Assembly (NCBI RefSeq): GCF_002257705.1 | Contig: NZ_LSLK01000080.1 | Location: 1 to 57,798 of the forward strand | Source of the DNA: Sporomusa silvacetica DSM 10669 | GTDB lineage: Bacteria > Bacillota > Negativicutes > Sporomusales > Sporomusaceae | DNA length: 57,798 nucleotides | Direction of reading: 5' to 3' | Shown: piece after piece, positions 44,156 through 53,083 of the stretch | How positions within the stretch are numbered: position 1 is the stretch's first letter | Layout: the number at the start of each line of letters is the position of its first letter | Translations under genes and position numbers: made by a program | The notes under the pieces: generated by a model | Database searches by the model: none | What the model saw: the letters and a program-made list of their open reading frames with translations, nothing else | What the model was told of the DNA's origin: nothing

Positions 44156-45451
44156 ATGAATAGCAAAACCATCAAAGTGTGGCACCAAATCCATAAGTGG
44201 ACTAGTCTCATCTGCGCTGTCTTTATTCTATTGCTTTGCCTCACCGGACTGCCATTGATTTTTGAAACGGGAGGAGCAGCGTCGAATACTGATATTCAGT
44301 CGATGGCAGCCTTTTCGGCAAATACACCGCCGGTGAGTTTGGACAAAATTACGGCTATTAGCTATGAAATGTACCCGGGTCAAGCCATCCAATCTATTCG
44401 GCTTTCTGACAATGAATCATTGGTCTACGTCCAAATGACAGATGCAGATGCCCAGCGGGGCCAGTGGCTCACTTTTGACAACCGCACTGCTCAGGTGATG
44501 GAGGAAGACAAACCATCTGGTCAACGCGACATGACGCTTATGGATCTCATGCGCGGTTTGCACTGCAATCTTTTCGCCGGCCAAAGAGGAGAATTTTTGC
44601 TGGGCTTCATGTGTCTGTTGTTCCTGGGCGCTTTGATCTCAGGCGTAGTACTCTATGGTCCGTTTATGAAAAACCAGGCTTTCGGTGAGGTGCGCTTCGG
44701 CTCGCCGCGTCGTGTTTGGCTGGATTGGCATAAAATGTTAGGTATAGTCGCACTCGTGTGGGCCGTAGTGGTAAGCCTAACTGGTGCCTTGATGGTGGTG
44801 TCCGGTCCAATGCAAAAAAACTGGGAAAAAACAATATATAACCAGGCACTGGCCACTTATCAGAACCAGCTGCCGTCTGGAAACTCAACCTCGGTTCAAC
44901 AGGCGGTCAATAAGGTGCAAAGCGCACTACCTGATTGGAAAGTTTTTATCATCGAATATCCCTTGGTAATATCCGGAAGCCCAAGCCATTATTCGATTTG
45001 GGTCCAAGGGACCACAGCTTTTACCTCCTACCTTAGTATGCCAGTACTAATCGAAGCCGCCACAGGTAAGATAATAGAAGCGCCATGGTATCTTAAAGTA
45101 CTGAGTATTGCCAGGCCGCTGCATCTTAGCAATTATAGCACTCTGCCTCTAAAAATACTCTGGGCGTTGCTGGATATGATCACCATTGGCATGCTGGTGA
45201 GCGGTATCTATGCTTGGCTGCTGAAACATCGGAGACTCCCGGCTCGTCCAGTCCATCTAACCGAGCGCCAACATGTTTCTGGGGCACCTATCCGCCAGAC
45301 ATTTCGCCAGATTTGGAGTATCCCTATTGCTCTTGGAGTATTAACGCTATTCGGTTTAGTGGCTCCCTTGTTTGGCTCAGGCATCTGGCAATGGTTATCA
45401 GTACTGGCACTAGCCATAGTGTTTGCTATAGTTTGCTATAAAAAAGAATAA
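44156..45451 (+). CDS. PepSY-associated transmembrane protein
   Basis: A 431-residue protein with an N-terminal helix (WHQIHKWTSLICAVFILLLC), an extracytoplasmic PepSY-like region (about 45-130), helices near 145-165 and 190-215 (DWHKMLGIVALVWAVVVSLTG), a second PepSY-like region and two to three C-terminal helices. Histidines in the helices (HQIHKW, RGLHCN, DWHKML, RPLHLS) could bind heme. Related proteins (FoxB/PiuB/YqjN-like) reduce ferric siderophores at the inner membrane. GGAGGG precedes ATG 44156. Co-localised with MFS and TetR genes, a role in iron or siderophore handling is plausible but unproven. Confidence 0.8.
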   Translation: MNSKTIKVWHQIHKWTSLICAVFILLLCLTGLPLIFETGGAASNTDIQSMAAFSANTPPVSLDKITAISYEMYPGQAIQSIRLSDNESLVYVQMTDADAQRGQWLTFDNRTAQVMEEDKPSGQRDMTLMDLMRGLHCNLFAGQRGEFLLGFMCLLFLGALISGVVLYGPFMKNQAFGEVRFGSPRRVWLDWHKMLGIVALVWAVVVSLTGALMVVSGPMQKNWEKTIYNQALATYQNQLPSGNSTSVQQAVNKVQSALPDWKVFIIEYPLVISGSPSHYSIWVQGTTAFTSYLSMPVLIEAATGKIIEAPWYLKVLSIARPLHLSNYSTLPLKILWALLDMITIGMLVSGIYAWLLKHRRLPARPVHLTERQHVSGAPIRQTFRQIWSIPIALGVLTLFGLVAPLFGSGIWQWLSVLALAIVFAIVCYKKE

Positions 45452-45617
45452 TTCATGAAGCACGAGACAGTGGCAAGCATATAAATGCTACTTATGGGAG
45501 ACGAACTAGGATCGTGACCATGTTATTTTATCAGCTCTTCAGCCAGAAACAATAGCATAGAGAATTTTATGTAACGAAGAATTAAAAGTAGAATCAAAAA
45601 TAAGGTTAGAAGATAAA

Positions 45618-46172
45618 GAGAAAATGTATTCGGCATCGTCCAAGGAGAGGGCTCCATACACAAGTTTCAGATCGGCCATCACCGCCTTAATGTCTTTGTA
45701 GGGCACGTATTTTGTGGAGTTGCGGATTTGATGAATGACGCACAGTTGCTGCTCTGACTTTGGGAAAACTGTGGCTATTGTGTCCGAAAAAACCGTTCAA
45801 ATTGTCCCGGCAGGCGATCAAAATGTCCTGGACGCCTCGGTTTTTCAACTCGTTACAGATAGTCAACCAGAAAGAAGCACTTTCATTTTCTGATATCCAT
45901 ATGCCCAGCCCAGTATCTCTTTCCTGCCGTCCATGTTGATGCCTAATACAGAGTATACGCACTTATTAATGCTCCTGGCATCTTTGCGTACTTTGAATAC
46001 GATACCATCCAGAAATACGATAGGATAGAGGCTGTCTAAGGGTTTGACCTGCCATTCCTGTACCGCCAGCATGATTTTGTCGGTGATCCGGCTGATAAGA
46101 CTGGCCGACGCTTCCACTCCGTAGATATCACGCAGATGGTCTTCAATGTCACGGTTCGACATCCCTTTCGCA
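45618..46172 (-). pseudogene. IS256 family transposase remnant
   Basis: On the minus strand, YAKGMSNRDIEDHLRDIYGV, PLDSLYPIVFLDGIVFKVRK and CVYSVLGINMDGRKEIL are IS256-type transposase sequences, including one DD-region aspartate (LDGI). After a frameshift near 45915 the frame continues as WISENESASFWLTICNELKN, then shifts again near 45790, and similarity ends near VYGALSLDDAEY (about 45620). N- and C-terminal parts and terminal repeats are missing. Its start adjoins an alcohol dehydrogenase fragment at about 46172. The 166 bp between the PepSY gene and this relic hold nothing I can assign. Confidence 0.8.
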
Positions 46173-46440
46173 TAGGAGAGGAACTGAAAAAATACGGTAA
46201 ACGCGTATTGATGGTCTATGGTGGAGGCTCAATCAAAAAGACAGGCTTGTACGATAAGGTGTCACAGGAAATTAAAAAAATGGGGCTGGAGCTGCTTGAA
46301 TTGTCCGGCGTTGATCCCAACCCACGACATGTAACCGTCAATCAGGGAGCGGAGATTTGCAAAAAAGAGCAGATTGACGTTTTGCTTGCTGTCGGGGGCG
46401 GGTCAGTCATTGATGCAACTAAATCATTGATATACATGGC
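46173..46440 (+). pseudogene. Iron-containing alcohol dehydrogenase fragment (YqhD/BdhA-like)
   Basis: About 90 residues of an Fe-ADH of the butanol dehydrogenase type. GEELKKYGKRVLMVYGGGSI, VDPNPRHVTVNQGAEICK and LLAVGGGSVIDATKS are the NAD-binding and cofactor motifs. The first 25-30 residues, replaced by IS256 sequence, and the last roughly 270, including metal ligands, are gone; after DATKS the frame runs into unrelated sequence. Full-length relatives have about 385 residues. It is a clear relic of an aldehyde/alcohol detoxification gene. Confidence 0.82.
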
Positions 46441-46510
46441 GGCTGGGGATATATGTAATAATAATATTAGAAGAAGTTTTACGGGTAAAGTATTTTAGCA
46501 GGAGGACGAT

Positions 46511-47611
46511 ATGGGAAAAAATGCCATTAGGAAATTTATCGATGTGATATTGCTGGGGCTGTTCTTCTATGAGGTCGGTATTATGGCTTCGGCGGGCCGT
46601 ATTCATGAAATATTGGGCTGTGTCTTTTTTGTTCTGCTCATTATTCATAATGTGCTCAATAAAGACTATTACATGAACCTTGGACGAGGTAAGTATAGTC
46701 GGAAAAGGATAGCAGGCATTGTTGTTATTGGCGTTTTCGGTATCAGTGTTTTTGTGCTGGGAATTAGTGGAGTAGCAATGTCGAAACATTTGTTTCCTAA
46801 TATAAGGTTCCTTTCTGACTGGAATGTTCGCGCTCTTCATCTTGGCGCTGCAATTGCTGTCCTGGCAGCATTGCTTTTCCATGTGCTCATGCATATGGGG
46901 AGGTATATGCAGGGGAAGAAAGTCTATTATTTGACCGGATTGGCACTTGTGATGATGATTAGCGGCATCTTTGGCCTGCCCTATATAGAACGTTGGTATC
47001 ATCCGGTAAGTATAAATCTGCAAGAGACCATTGAGGGTGAAAAAGTTGATTTATCTGGTAATGTGTTGATTGTATATTTTAGCCGGGTAGGCAATACCGA
47101 TTTTCCTGAGCAAGTGGATGCCGTATCTGGTGCTTCTTTGATGAAGGAAAATGGAACTCTTTATGGAAATTCTCAGGTTTTAGCTCTTATGATACAGAAT
47201 GCAGTAGGCGGAGATATTGCATCGATTCAGACAGAGAAAAACTACCCTGCCAGTTATAATGAAACCACTAAGATTGCAGGGGATGAGTTGGCGAATCAGA
47301 GCTTTCCTGTTCTGAAGCATAAACTGCCGGATTTGGCACAATATGATACGATTGTACTAGTTTATCCTTTATGGTGGGGGACACTTCCCAGGCCGGTGGC
47401 CAGTTTCATAAAGGCATATGATTTCGAGGGAAAGACCATTGTACCAATCGTAACTCATGGCGGTGGTGGTGCAGGTGATAGCGTGGAAGTGTTGCGAGGG
47501 CTAGCAAAGGGGAAGGTGACAGGTCCACTGAACGTATACAGCAGCGACATTCCGTTGTTCAGGGATGATGTGACGAATTACTTGAAAAACTTCGTTAAAG
47601 GTTATAAATAG
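46511..47611 (+). CDS. DUF4405-type membrane domain fused to flavodoxin
   Basis: A 366-residue fusion. Residues 1-165 form four helices with histidines (RIHEILG, IIHNVL, RALHLGAA, LFHVLMHMG) in the DUF4405/cytochrome b-like pattern, which could bind heme. From about 180 a flavodoxin domain starts with NVLIVYFSRVGNTDF and has YPLWWGTLPRPVASFI and VTHGGGGAGDS for FMN binding. Between them DAVSGAS resembles the ApbE flavinylation motif, though the same insertion may be ordinary for this flavodoxin subgroup. GGAGG precedes ATG 46511. The fusion could move electrons between membrane quinone and cytoplasmic FMN. The function is unknown; the two domains are clear. Confidence 0.78.
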   Translation: MGKNAIRKFIDVILLGLFFYEVGIMASAGRIHEILGCVFFVLLIIHNVLNKDYYMNLGRGKYSRKRIAGIVVIGVFGISVFVLGISGVAMSKHLFPNIRFLSDWNVRALHLGAAIAVLAALLFHVLMHMGRYMQGKKVYYLTGLALVMMISGIFGLPYIERWYHPVSINLQETIEGEKVDLSGNVLIVYFSRVGNTDFPEQVDAVSGASLMKENGTLYGNSQVLALMIQNAVGGDIASIQTEKNYPASYNETTKIAGDELANQSFPVLKHKLPDLAQYDTIVLVYPLWWGTLPRPVASFIKAYDFEGKTIVPIVTHGGGGAGDSVEVLRGLAKGKVTGPLNVYSSDIPLFRDDVTNYLKNFVKGYK

Positions 47612-47649
47612 AAAAGCCAAATTCCCAAATAGGCGGACCGTCGTACAAT

Positions 47650-48495
47650 TTAATTAGGAGTACATTGCCAGGTAACTTGTAGTGGATCTCTACCTACCAG
47701 GCGTTTATACCGGTACTGGGGATAGCCTGCCACCAGCGCACCGGCGACGCACATGTTGTCCGGCAGGTTTAAAAGCTCCAGAAGCGGCTTATAACCGGAA
47801 GCGCTGGCGTATTCGATAATTCCAGCCCAACAGGTGCCAAGACCTAAAGATGGTGCATATAGTTCGACATATGTCAGTGAGAAATGGGCGTTATCCCGGC
47901 CGACAGCAAAAAAGTTTTGGTCTGTAACGGCCACGATCAGACAGGGAGCATTCTGCAAAACTACATTTTTTCCATTTTGACGGTAGTTGTCTGCTAGAAG
48001 CACCATCTCAGCAAGATGGGGTGTGCCTGGCGCTGCCGTTTTTATTTGCTCTTCAACCCATTTAAAGCTGGCGGACGTAATGGCGTTTAGCGTATGGGGA
48101 TCATCAATAACGTGATAGGCAATCCCCTGGGAATTGCTGGCTGTTGGCGCAAATCTGGCAATGTCCAGCAGCTTAAGAATTTCTTCGCGTGGTACGGCTT
48201 TTGCCTGGTAATTGCGAATTGAGCGGCGGGAGCGGAGAAATTGGTAGGCGGTGGCTGCGTCCGGTACTGTTGTATTTTTCAGCGGCATTTGACTGGCTAG
48301 CGGTGTCTTAACATGATCCAGTGCTCCTTGTGGACAAACAGCCACACAATGGCCACAGGCAAGACAGGCAATACAGTATTGTTTAACGACGTAGGGTGTC
48401 TGACGACTGTCCAGGGCAATAACTCCTGTGGGGCAGACATTGGCACAGAGTCCGCACTGAATACATTTTTCTTGGTCGACTTGAATTAACTCCAT
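47650..48495 (-). CDS. Ferredoxin-nitroreductase fusion
   Basis: A 281-residue protein with an N-terminal 2x[4Fe-4S] domain (CIQCGLCANVCP, CIACLACGHCVAVCP) and a nitroreductase domain (RSIRNYQAKAVPREEIL; FAPTASNSQGIAYHVI for FMN). Such fusions are common in anaerobes and reduce nitro, quinone or similar compounds with ferredoxin-derived electrons. ATG 48495 is preferred over ATG 48504, which abuts the AGGAAAGG site. It is divergent from a TetR gene across 244 bp. In that gap AACCAA and TTGGTT repeats (48643-48648 and 48665-48670) could be part of an operator. Confidence 0.88.
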   Translation of the reverse strand: MELIQVDQEKCIQCGLCANVCPTGVIALDSRQTPYVVKQYCIACLACGHCVAVCPQGALDHVKTPLASQMPLKNTTVPDAATAYQFLRSRRSIRNYQAKAVPREEILKLLDIARFAPTASNSQGIAYHVIDDPHTLNAITSASFKWVEEQIKTAAPGTPHLAEMVLLADNYRQNGKNVVLQNAPCLIVAVTDQNFFAVGRDNAHFSLTYVELYAPSLGLGTCWAGIIEYASASGYKPLLELLNLPDNMCVAGALVAGYPQYRYKRLVGRDPLQVTWQCTPN

Positions 48496-48739
48496 TCTTA
48501 TCATCCTTTCCTCTTCGTAGCAGTAACTAATTTTCGGGCAGCAGTTTTCTAAAAAGAATAAATTTCAACAAAACGTTAAAACAACGCCTGTTGTTTATGC
48601 TGCGGCTATCTATTATAATAATAAGGAGCGAGGCAGCAAGGCAACCAATAAAACAGCGGAAATGTTGGTTACACAACGGACTTGGTAAAGTGTTGCTCTG
48701 TTCTTTCAAATAGCCGCGTCACAGGAAAAGGTGAAACAT

Positions 48740-49333
48740 ATGATACGAATTAATGAAAAAGACCCAAGGGTTATCCGGACGCATCGGTTGATACAGGATG
48801 CGTTTATTTCTCTGGTCAGGGAAAAGAATTTTAATGATGTTACCATTCGCGATATTACAGAAAGAGCAACAATAAACAGAGCGACATTTTATGCTCATTT
48901 TGAAGATAAATATGCCTTGCTGGAATCACTGGTAGCAGAAACCTTTATGACGTTTGTAGTGCAAAGACTACAGCCGCAGGCCGAGCTAACAGCGGCAACG
49001 CTGCGCAGTTTAATTCTGGCGGTTTGTGATTATCACGAAAACTTGAGCAGGCGCTGTAGACAAACCTCAGAAGCGCCATTAATGGAAATGAAGGTAAAAA
49101 AAGAGTTGGAATATATTGTGTCGAACTGTCTGGCCAACAGTGTACAGGCTGTAGCGGGCGGGAAAAGACTCGAGTGGTCTGCGGTCATGATTAGTCATTC
49201 CATTTATAGTGCTACTTGCCGCTGGAGTACTGATGGCGGCAAAACCAGTGCAGATGCTCTGGCTGATGAGATTCTGCCGTTTTTGTTGGCTGGACTGCGG
49301 ACAGTGCTAGCGCCAGACAATTCTGATGGCTAG
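48740..49333 (+). CDS. TetR family regulator (4), divergent from nitroreductase
   Basis: A 197-residue TetR-like protein with helix-turn-helix VTIRDITERATINRATFYAH followed by FEDKYALLESL (about 33-62), the pattern of DhaS/TetR_C-type regulators. ATG 48740 is favoured because AGGAAAAGG lies about nine bases upstream. Divergence from the nitroreductase gene suggests it represses that gene in response to an electrophile or quinone, as related regulators do. The inducer is not known. Confidence 0.85.
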   Translation: MIRINEKDPRVIRTHRLIQDAFISLVREKNFNDVTIRDITERATINRATFYAHFEDKYALLESLVAETFMTFVVQRLQPQAELTAATLRSLILAVCDYHENLSRRCRQTSEAPLMEMKVKKELEYIVSNCLANSVQAVAGGKRLEWSAVMISHSIYSATCRWSTDGGKTSADALADEILPFLLAGLRTVLAPDNSDG

Positions 49334-49418
49334 TCGCTTGGCCGGCGAAAGAGGGATAAGTTTAACTCCTCATTTGATCAATAATTTGAGATAGTCATCT
49401 AATTGTAATTGTGAAAAA

Positions 49419-49440
49419 AGCTATCCTGGGCTGGATAGCT
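49419..49440 (+). terminator. Hairpin between the TetR gene and the flavoprotein gene
   Basis: AGCTATCC (49419-49426), loop TGGGCT, GGATAGCT (49433-49440). It is followed by ATATTTCTC, so the terminator is weak. Confidence 0.5.
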
Positions 49441-49475
49441 ATATTTCTCATTGGATCAAGGAAAGGAGTCCAACC

Positions 49476-50024
49476 ATGAACAAGAACATATTAATTTTAT
49501 CTGCCAGTCCGCGCAAGGGCGGTAATTCTGAAACCCTTTGCGATCAATTTGCAAAAGGAGCGCAGGAAGTAGGACACACGGTGGAGAAAATTCGCCTGCA
49601 TGAACAGAATATCAGCTTTTGCACTGGGTGTGCTGCTTGCTTGAAACTGGGTCATTGTGTCCAGAATGATGATATGACAGCAATTTTAGAAAAAATGGCA
49701 CAAGCGGATGTAATTGTTCTGGCTACACCGGTTTATTACTATACCATGAATGCACAGATGAAGGTCATGATTGATCGAACCCTTGCCGGTCAAAGCAGAA
49801 TTCAAAACAAAGAATTTTATCTGATTGCTACGGCAGCGGACGGAAAGGCTGATATGGATTTAACGTTCGAAGGTCTTCGCGGCTATTTGAGATGCCTGCC
49901 CAATGCACATCTGCCTAATGCAAAGGAAATGGGCGTTGTTTATGGTGCGGATGCGTTTGAGTTAGGTGATATTCAGAGCAATCCAGCGATGCAGGAAGCT
50001 TATGAGTTTGGCCGAGGAGCTTGA
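49476..50024 (+). CDS. Iron-sulfur flavoprotein / NADPH-dependent FMN reductase
   Basis: A 182-residue flavodoxin-fold protein. SASPRKGGNSETLCDQF binds FMN phosphate and PVYYYTMNAQMKVMIDRT is the family signature. The compact motif C-x2-C-x2-C-x5-C (CTGCAACLKLGHC) near residue 49 is that of archaeal/anaerobe iron-sulfur flavoproteins, which carry a [4Fe-4S] cluster. It probably reduces oxygen, quinones or similar compounds. AAAGGAG precedes ATG 49476. The same fold and Cys motif recurs at 54377. Confidence 0.88.
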   Translation: MNKNILILSASPRKGGNSETLCDQFAKGAQEVGHTVEKIRLHEQNISFCTGCAACLKLGHCVQNDDMTAILEKMAQADVIVLATPVYYYTMNAQMKVMIDRTLAGQSRIQNKEFYLIATAADGKADMDLTFEGLRGYLRCLPNAHLPNAKEMGVVYGADAFELGDIQSNPAMQEAYEFGRGA

Positions 50025-50046
50025 TCTTGATGGAAAGTAAAAAAAA

Positions 50047-51217
50047 ATGCACCTAACAGCATTGATGTTGGCGCTCAGCCTCCTTCTAGGGGGCTGCGGC
50101 GTTTCGTTGCAAGCCCCGCGCCAGTGCAAGATCTAGCCACAGGAAGCGGGATAAAGCAAGTAACGGCCAACGCTATTGTTTATCGCTCCTACCCCATGCT
50201 TGATTCTATTATCATCGAGTACGGAGATGAAATCATTTTGCCGGATGGGGAAACGGCAAATCTCTACTCGCTTAACGATTTGGAGGCAGAGAACCCCCGA
50301 CGAGAGGTCACGGCTGTCTATACCAACGATAAGCCCCGAGCCAGGGATGACGAAAGCTCTGTGCCAGGGCGGTATGTCATTGTGCAGCTCTCCCGCGCCG
50401 AAAACCCAAAACCACAGAACAGGGAAGCGTGGGCTCCGGAAAGTACGGCTGGCATGGCCGTTTGGAAGCCTGCAGGGACCTTCCGTTATATGTTCCGGAT
50501 GGATTATTCCACTTTGGAGATCCGGCAGAATTTTAACGCAACAGCCTCGAGCGGCCGCATTGTTCAACCCGCCGGGCTGCTTCCAAAGCTACAGTATGAG
50601 GATGTTTTCTGGCCAGAATTTAAGGGGTTTTCCATCGATAGGGTCTTCTCTGGAGAACAGGGAGACATTCATTACAGCTACTATCTTCCAAGTAGCTATG
50701 ACTCTACTCGAATTTATCCCATGGTGGTGACGTTGCCCGGATATGGAGGGCTGCTCCATTCTTTGGATGAAGGCACCCGAGGTGTTAATGTGTTCACCGA
50801 CCGGAGCGCCCTTGCGTGGACGCTGGCAGATGAGGATGTGATCATTCTTGCTCCATGTCTCAAGTTCTTGGCACACGGGCCGACCTGTTTGCTGCGTATC
50901 TGCATTGCAGTTCCCGGTGGAACAGCGGCTACGATTCGGTGGTGGAAAACCGCATACCCATCTACATCTTTATGGCCCAGCACGATGAATACTACGGTCC
51001 TCAAAGAGCCAGAGATACCTATGAGGCCCTGCGAGCTCGCTATGCTGCTAAGGGGAAGGGGGTTTCCAAGGAGGAGATTGAGCGGCTGGTGGTTCTGGAT
51101 ATGCCAGACGACGCGTATTTCAACCGACAGGGTATCTATTATTATCACGACGGCGGCATGGCTGCGGTAAACGACGAAGAAATCATCCGCTGGGTATTGG
51201 CCCAACGGAAACCATGA
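50047..51217 (+). pseudogene. Secreted esterase/lipoprotein hydrolase, broken by two lesions
   Basis: Three frames together give one protein. 50047: a lipoprotein signal (LALSLLLGGCG). 50124 onward: a beta-sandwich region and the start of an alpha/beta hydrolase (YSYYLPSSYDST, PMVVTLPGYGG, DEDVIILAP). 50855 onward: the rest (MSQVLGTRADLFAAYLHCSS, IYIFMAQHDEYYGP, YYYHDGGMAAV). A frameshift separates signal and body near 50125. Near 50853 a deletion removed the nucleophile-elbow region between ILAP and MSQVLGT. Similar hydrolases are near 400 residues. After the stop, 51276-51358 holds a short orphan reading (ENQLDNLGPELAILASEYL) of unknown origin. Confidence 0.75.
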
Positions 51218-51376
51218 AAATAAAGGAGATCTTATAATTGAATCCATTTGTTTAAGACATTCCTAGACGGGTATATTTCGAAGAAAATCAGCTGGACAAC
51301 CTGGGGCCGGAACTGGCCATTTTGGCAAGCGAGTACTTGAGACCTGTTTTTAGATATTAAGGCGAGGAGGCATAAA

Positions 51377-52588
51377 TTGTTGGATTCCTTGACATTTTTT
51401 CTTATTAGAAACGTGATCATCCTTACATTCGTCATGTTCGTCGTTTTTAGTGCGTTATCGCCGGGGTTGTTGACCAAACGCCGAGTTCTCTGTTTTTGGA
51501 TCATTGCGCTTCTTGCCAATGTCGCCTGGTGGTTTGTCGGCAGTGAAAATGGTCTGGCAGTTAGCATCACACGTCCGGTAGCAGGTATTTGGGCGATAAT
51601 AACCTTGGTTACCATGCTGATCGGGATTCCGCTGGTTTTAGCAAAAGGGCTGCTTTTGTTTAGCCGCTGGTTTTACGCCAAAATGCAGGCGGGAGGAGCG
51701 ACCACCGATAAAAGTGTAGACAAAGGACGCCGCAGCTTTTTGACAAGCGGGGCCTTGCTGGCGGTTTCGGCAGGGATTAGCACTGTTGGCACTGTTCAGT
51801 CAATGCGCTCCTTTGAATTGCAGCACGAGGAAGTGGCGGTTTCTGGATTGCCTAAAGAGTTGGATGGCTTTCGGATCGGACACATCACCGACATTCATGT
51901 GGGAAACTTTGTTGATCCCCAGGAGCTTGCGGCGGCAGTAGAGGCCCTGAATAAAGCTGATGTCGATTTACAAGTGATGACGGGCGATCTTATTGACGAC
52001 GCAAAAAAAGTTGAACCAACCTTTGATGCATTAGAGCAATGTACGGCTAAACATGGGATGCTCGCGATTATCGGTAATCATGAGAAATGGTTATGTCTGA
52101 ACGAGGTGTTAGCCCAATACGAACGCCGTGCGTCACGGGGCATACTGCGTTTGCTGGTGGACGAGAGCACTGTTTTGGTACATGGCAGCACGCCGCTTAG
52201 GATCGTCGGTGTGGATTACCCAATGGTAAAGGGCGGTAGCCATGCTCTACCCATTGCTCAACGGGATGTCTATATGAAAGCGTCAGCGGAAAAAGCCTTT
52301 ATCGATGTCCGCAAAGACGAAATGGTAATCTGTCTTTCGCATCATCCGGATTTCTTTCCTTTTGCGGCTGACCGGGGAGCGCGGCTGACACTGGCCGGAC
52401 ATACCCATGGAGGGCAGGTTGCCTTGTTTGGCCGGCCGCTGCTTTCTAATTTTACCCATATGCTGGGATGGTATCAGCGAGGCGAATCCCATCTTTATGT
52501 GTCAGGTGGACTTGGGCAATGGCTGCCATTTCGCCTAGGTGTTCCCAAGTCGGTTACGGTGGTTACGTTACGTGCAGAAACCATTTGA
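51377..52588 (+). CDS. Membrane-anchored metallophosphoesterase (YkuE/YaeI-like)
   Basis: A 403-residue protein with three N-terminal helices (about 8-28, 38-55, 70-95), a twin-arginine-like segment (GRRSFLTSGA, about 116) and a calcineurin-type phosphoesterase domain. Metal-binding motifs are HITDIHVG, MTGDLIDD, IGNHEKW, SHHPDFF and AGHTHGGQV, all intact. Relatives dephosphorylate lipid or nucleotide substrates at the outer face of the membrane. The start is TTG 51377, set by GAGGAGG six bases upstream; no ATG fits. The gene is intact in a neighbourhood of broken ones. Confidence 0.88.
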   Translation: MLDSLTFFLIRNVIILTFVMFVVFSALSPGLLTKRRVLCFWIIALLANVAWWFVGSENGLAVSITRPVAGIWAIITLVTMLIGIPLVLAKGLLLFSRWFYAKMQAGGATTDKSVDKGRRSFLTSGALLAVSAGISTVGTVQSMRSFELQHEEVAVSGLPKELDGFRIGHITDIHVGNFVDPQELAAAVEALNKADVDLQVMTGDLIDDAKKVEPTFDALEQCTAKHGMLAIIGNHEKWLCLNEVLAQYERRASRGILRLLVDESTVLVHGSTPLRIVGVDYPMVKGGSHALPIAQRDVYMKASAEKAFIDVRKDEMVICLSHHPDFFPFAADRGARLTLAGHTHGGQVALFGRPLLSNFTHMLGWYQRGESHLYVSGGLGQWLPFRLGVPKSVTVVTLRAETI

Positions 52589-52623
52589 AGATTCTTGATT
52601 GTAAAAATAGGAGGACGGGTAAA

Positions 52624-52905
52624 ATGAGTGAATCAAATGATTTAAGCAAAAGTGTTATTTTTCCAATTGGAGAAAAATTGGAAAGTAACAACTTCATAGG
52701 AACAGTATGGCTTAACATGCTGACGCCTTTTGGAACTGCATGCCCGATTGGTAACGTAACTTTCGAACCAGGCTGCCGCAATAGCTGGCATATTCATGCT
52801 GGTGGTCAGATTTTACTTGTTACTGGTGGCAGAGGTTATTATCAGGAAGAAGGAAAATCAGCACAGGAGCTTCACCCAGGAGATGTAGTTCAGATTCATG
52901 GATAA
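52624..52905 (+). CDS. Cupin domain protein, C-terminally truncated
   Basis: A 93-residue cupin. The first motif GCRNSWHIHAGGQILLVTGG holds two metal-ligand histidines; PGDVVQIHG starts the second motif but the frame stops just where the HWHGA-type ligand and last strands should follow. Relatives (often fused or paired with carboxymuconolactone decarboxylases) are about 130-145 residues. The 178 bp after it is AT-rich without the missing part. GGAGGACGGG precedes ATG 52624. It is probably a pseudogene, though a short stable protein is possible. Confidence 0.7.
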   Translation: MSESNDLSKSVIFPIGEKLESNNFIGTVWLNMLTPFGTACPIGNVTFEPGCRNSWHIHAGGQILLVTGGRGYYQEEGKSAQELHPGDVVQIHG

Positions 52906-53083
52906 CATCCTTTCTTTTTTTATTTAATTATTTTACCTTAAACTTATCCTTATAATACGATAAATAAACAAGCGGCAAGATCTATTTATCTCAGATTATT
53001 GCCTAATTCTCTCGCAATACTTACAAGCAGACGAATGTTATATATAATGAATCTATCAACTTTGAAGGGACAAGGAGGCGCTT

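Noticed and set aside
45687..46162. Two separate small minus-strand genes
   Set aside because: Both are frames of a single IS256 transposase interrupted by frameshifts.
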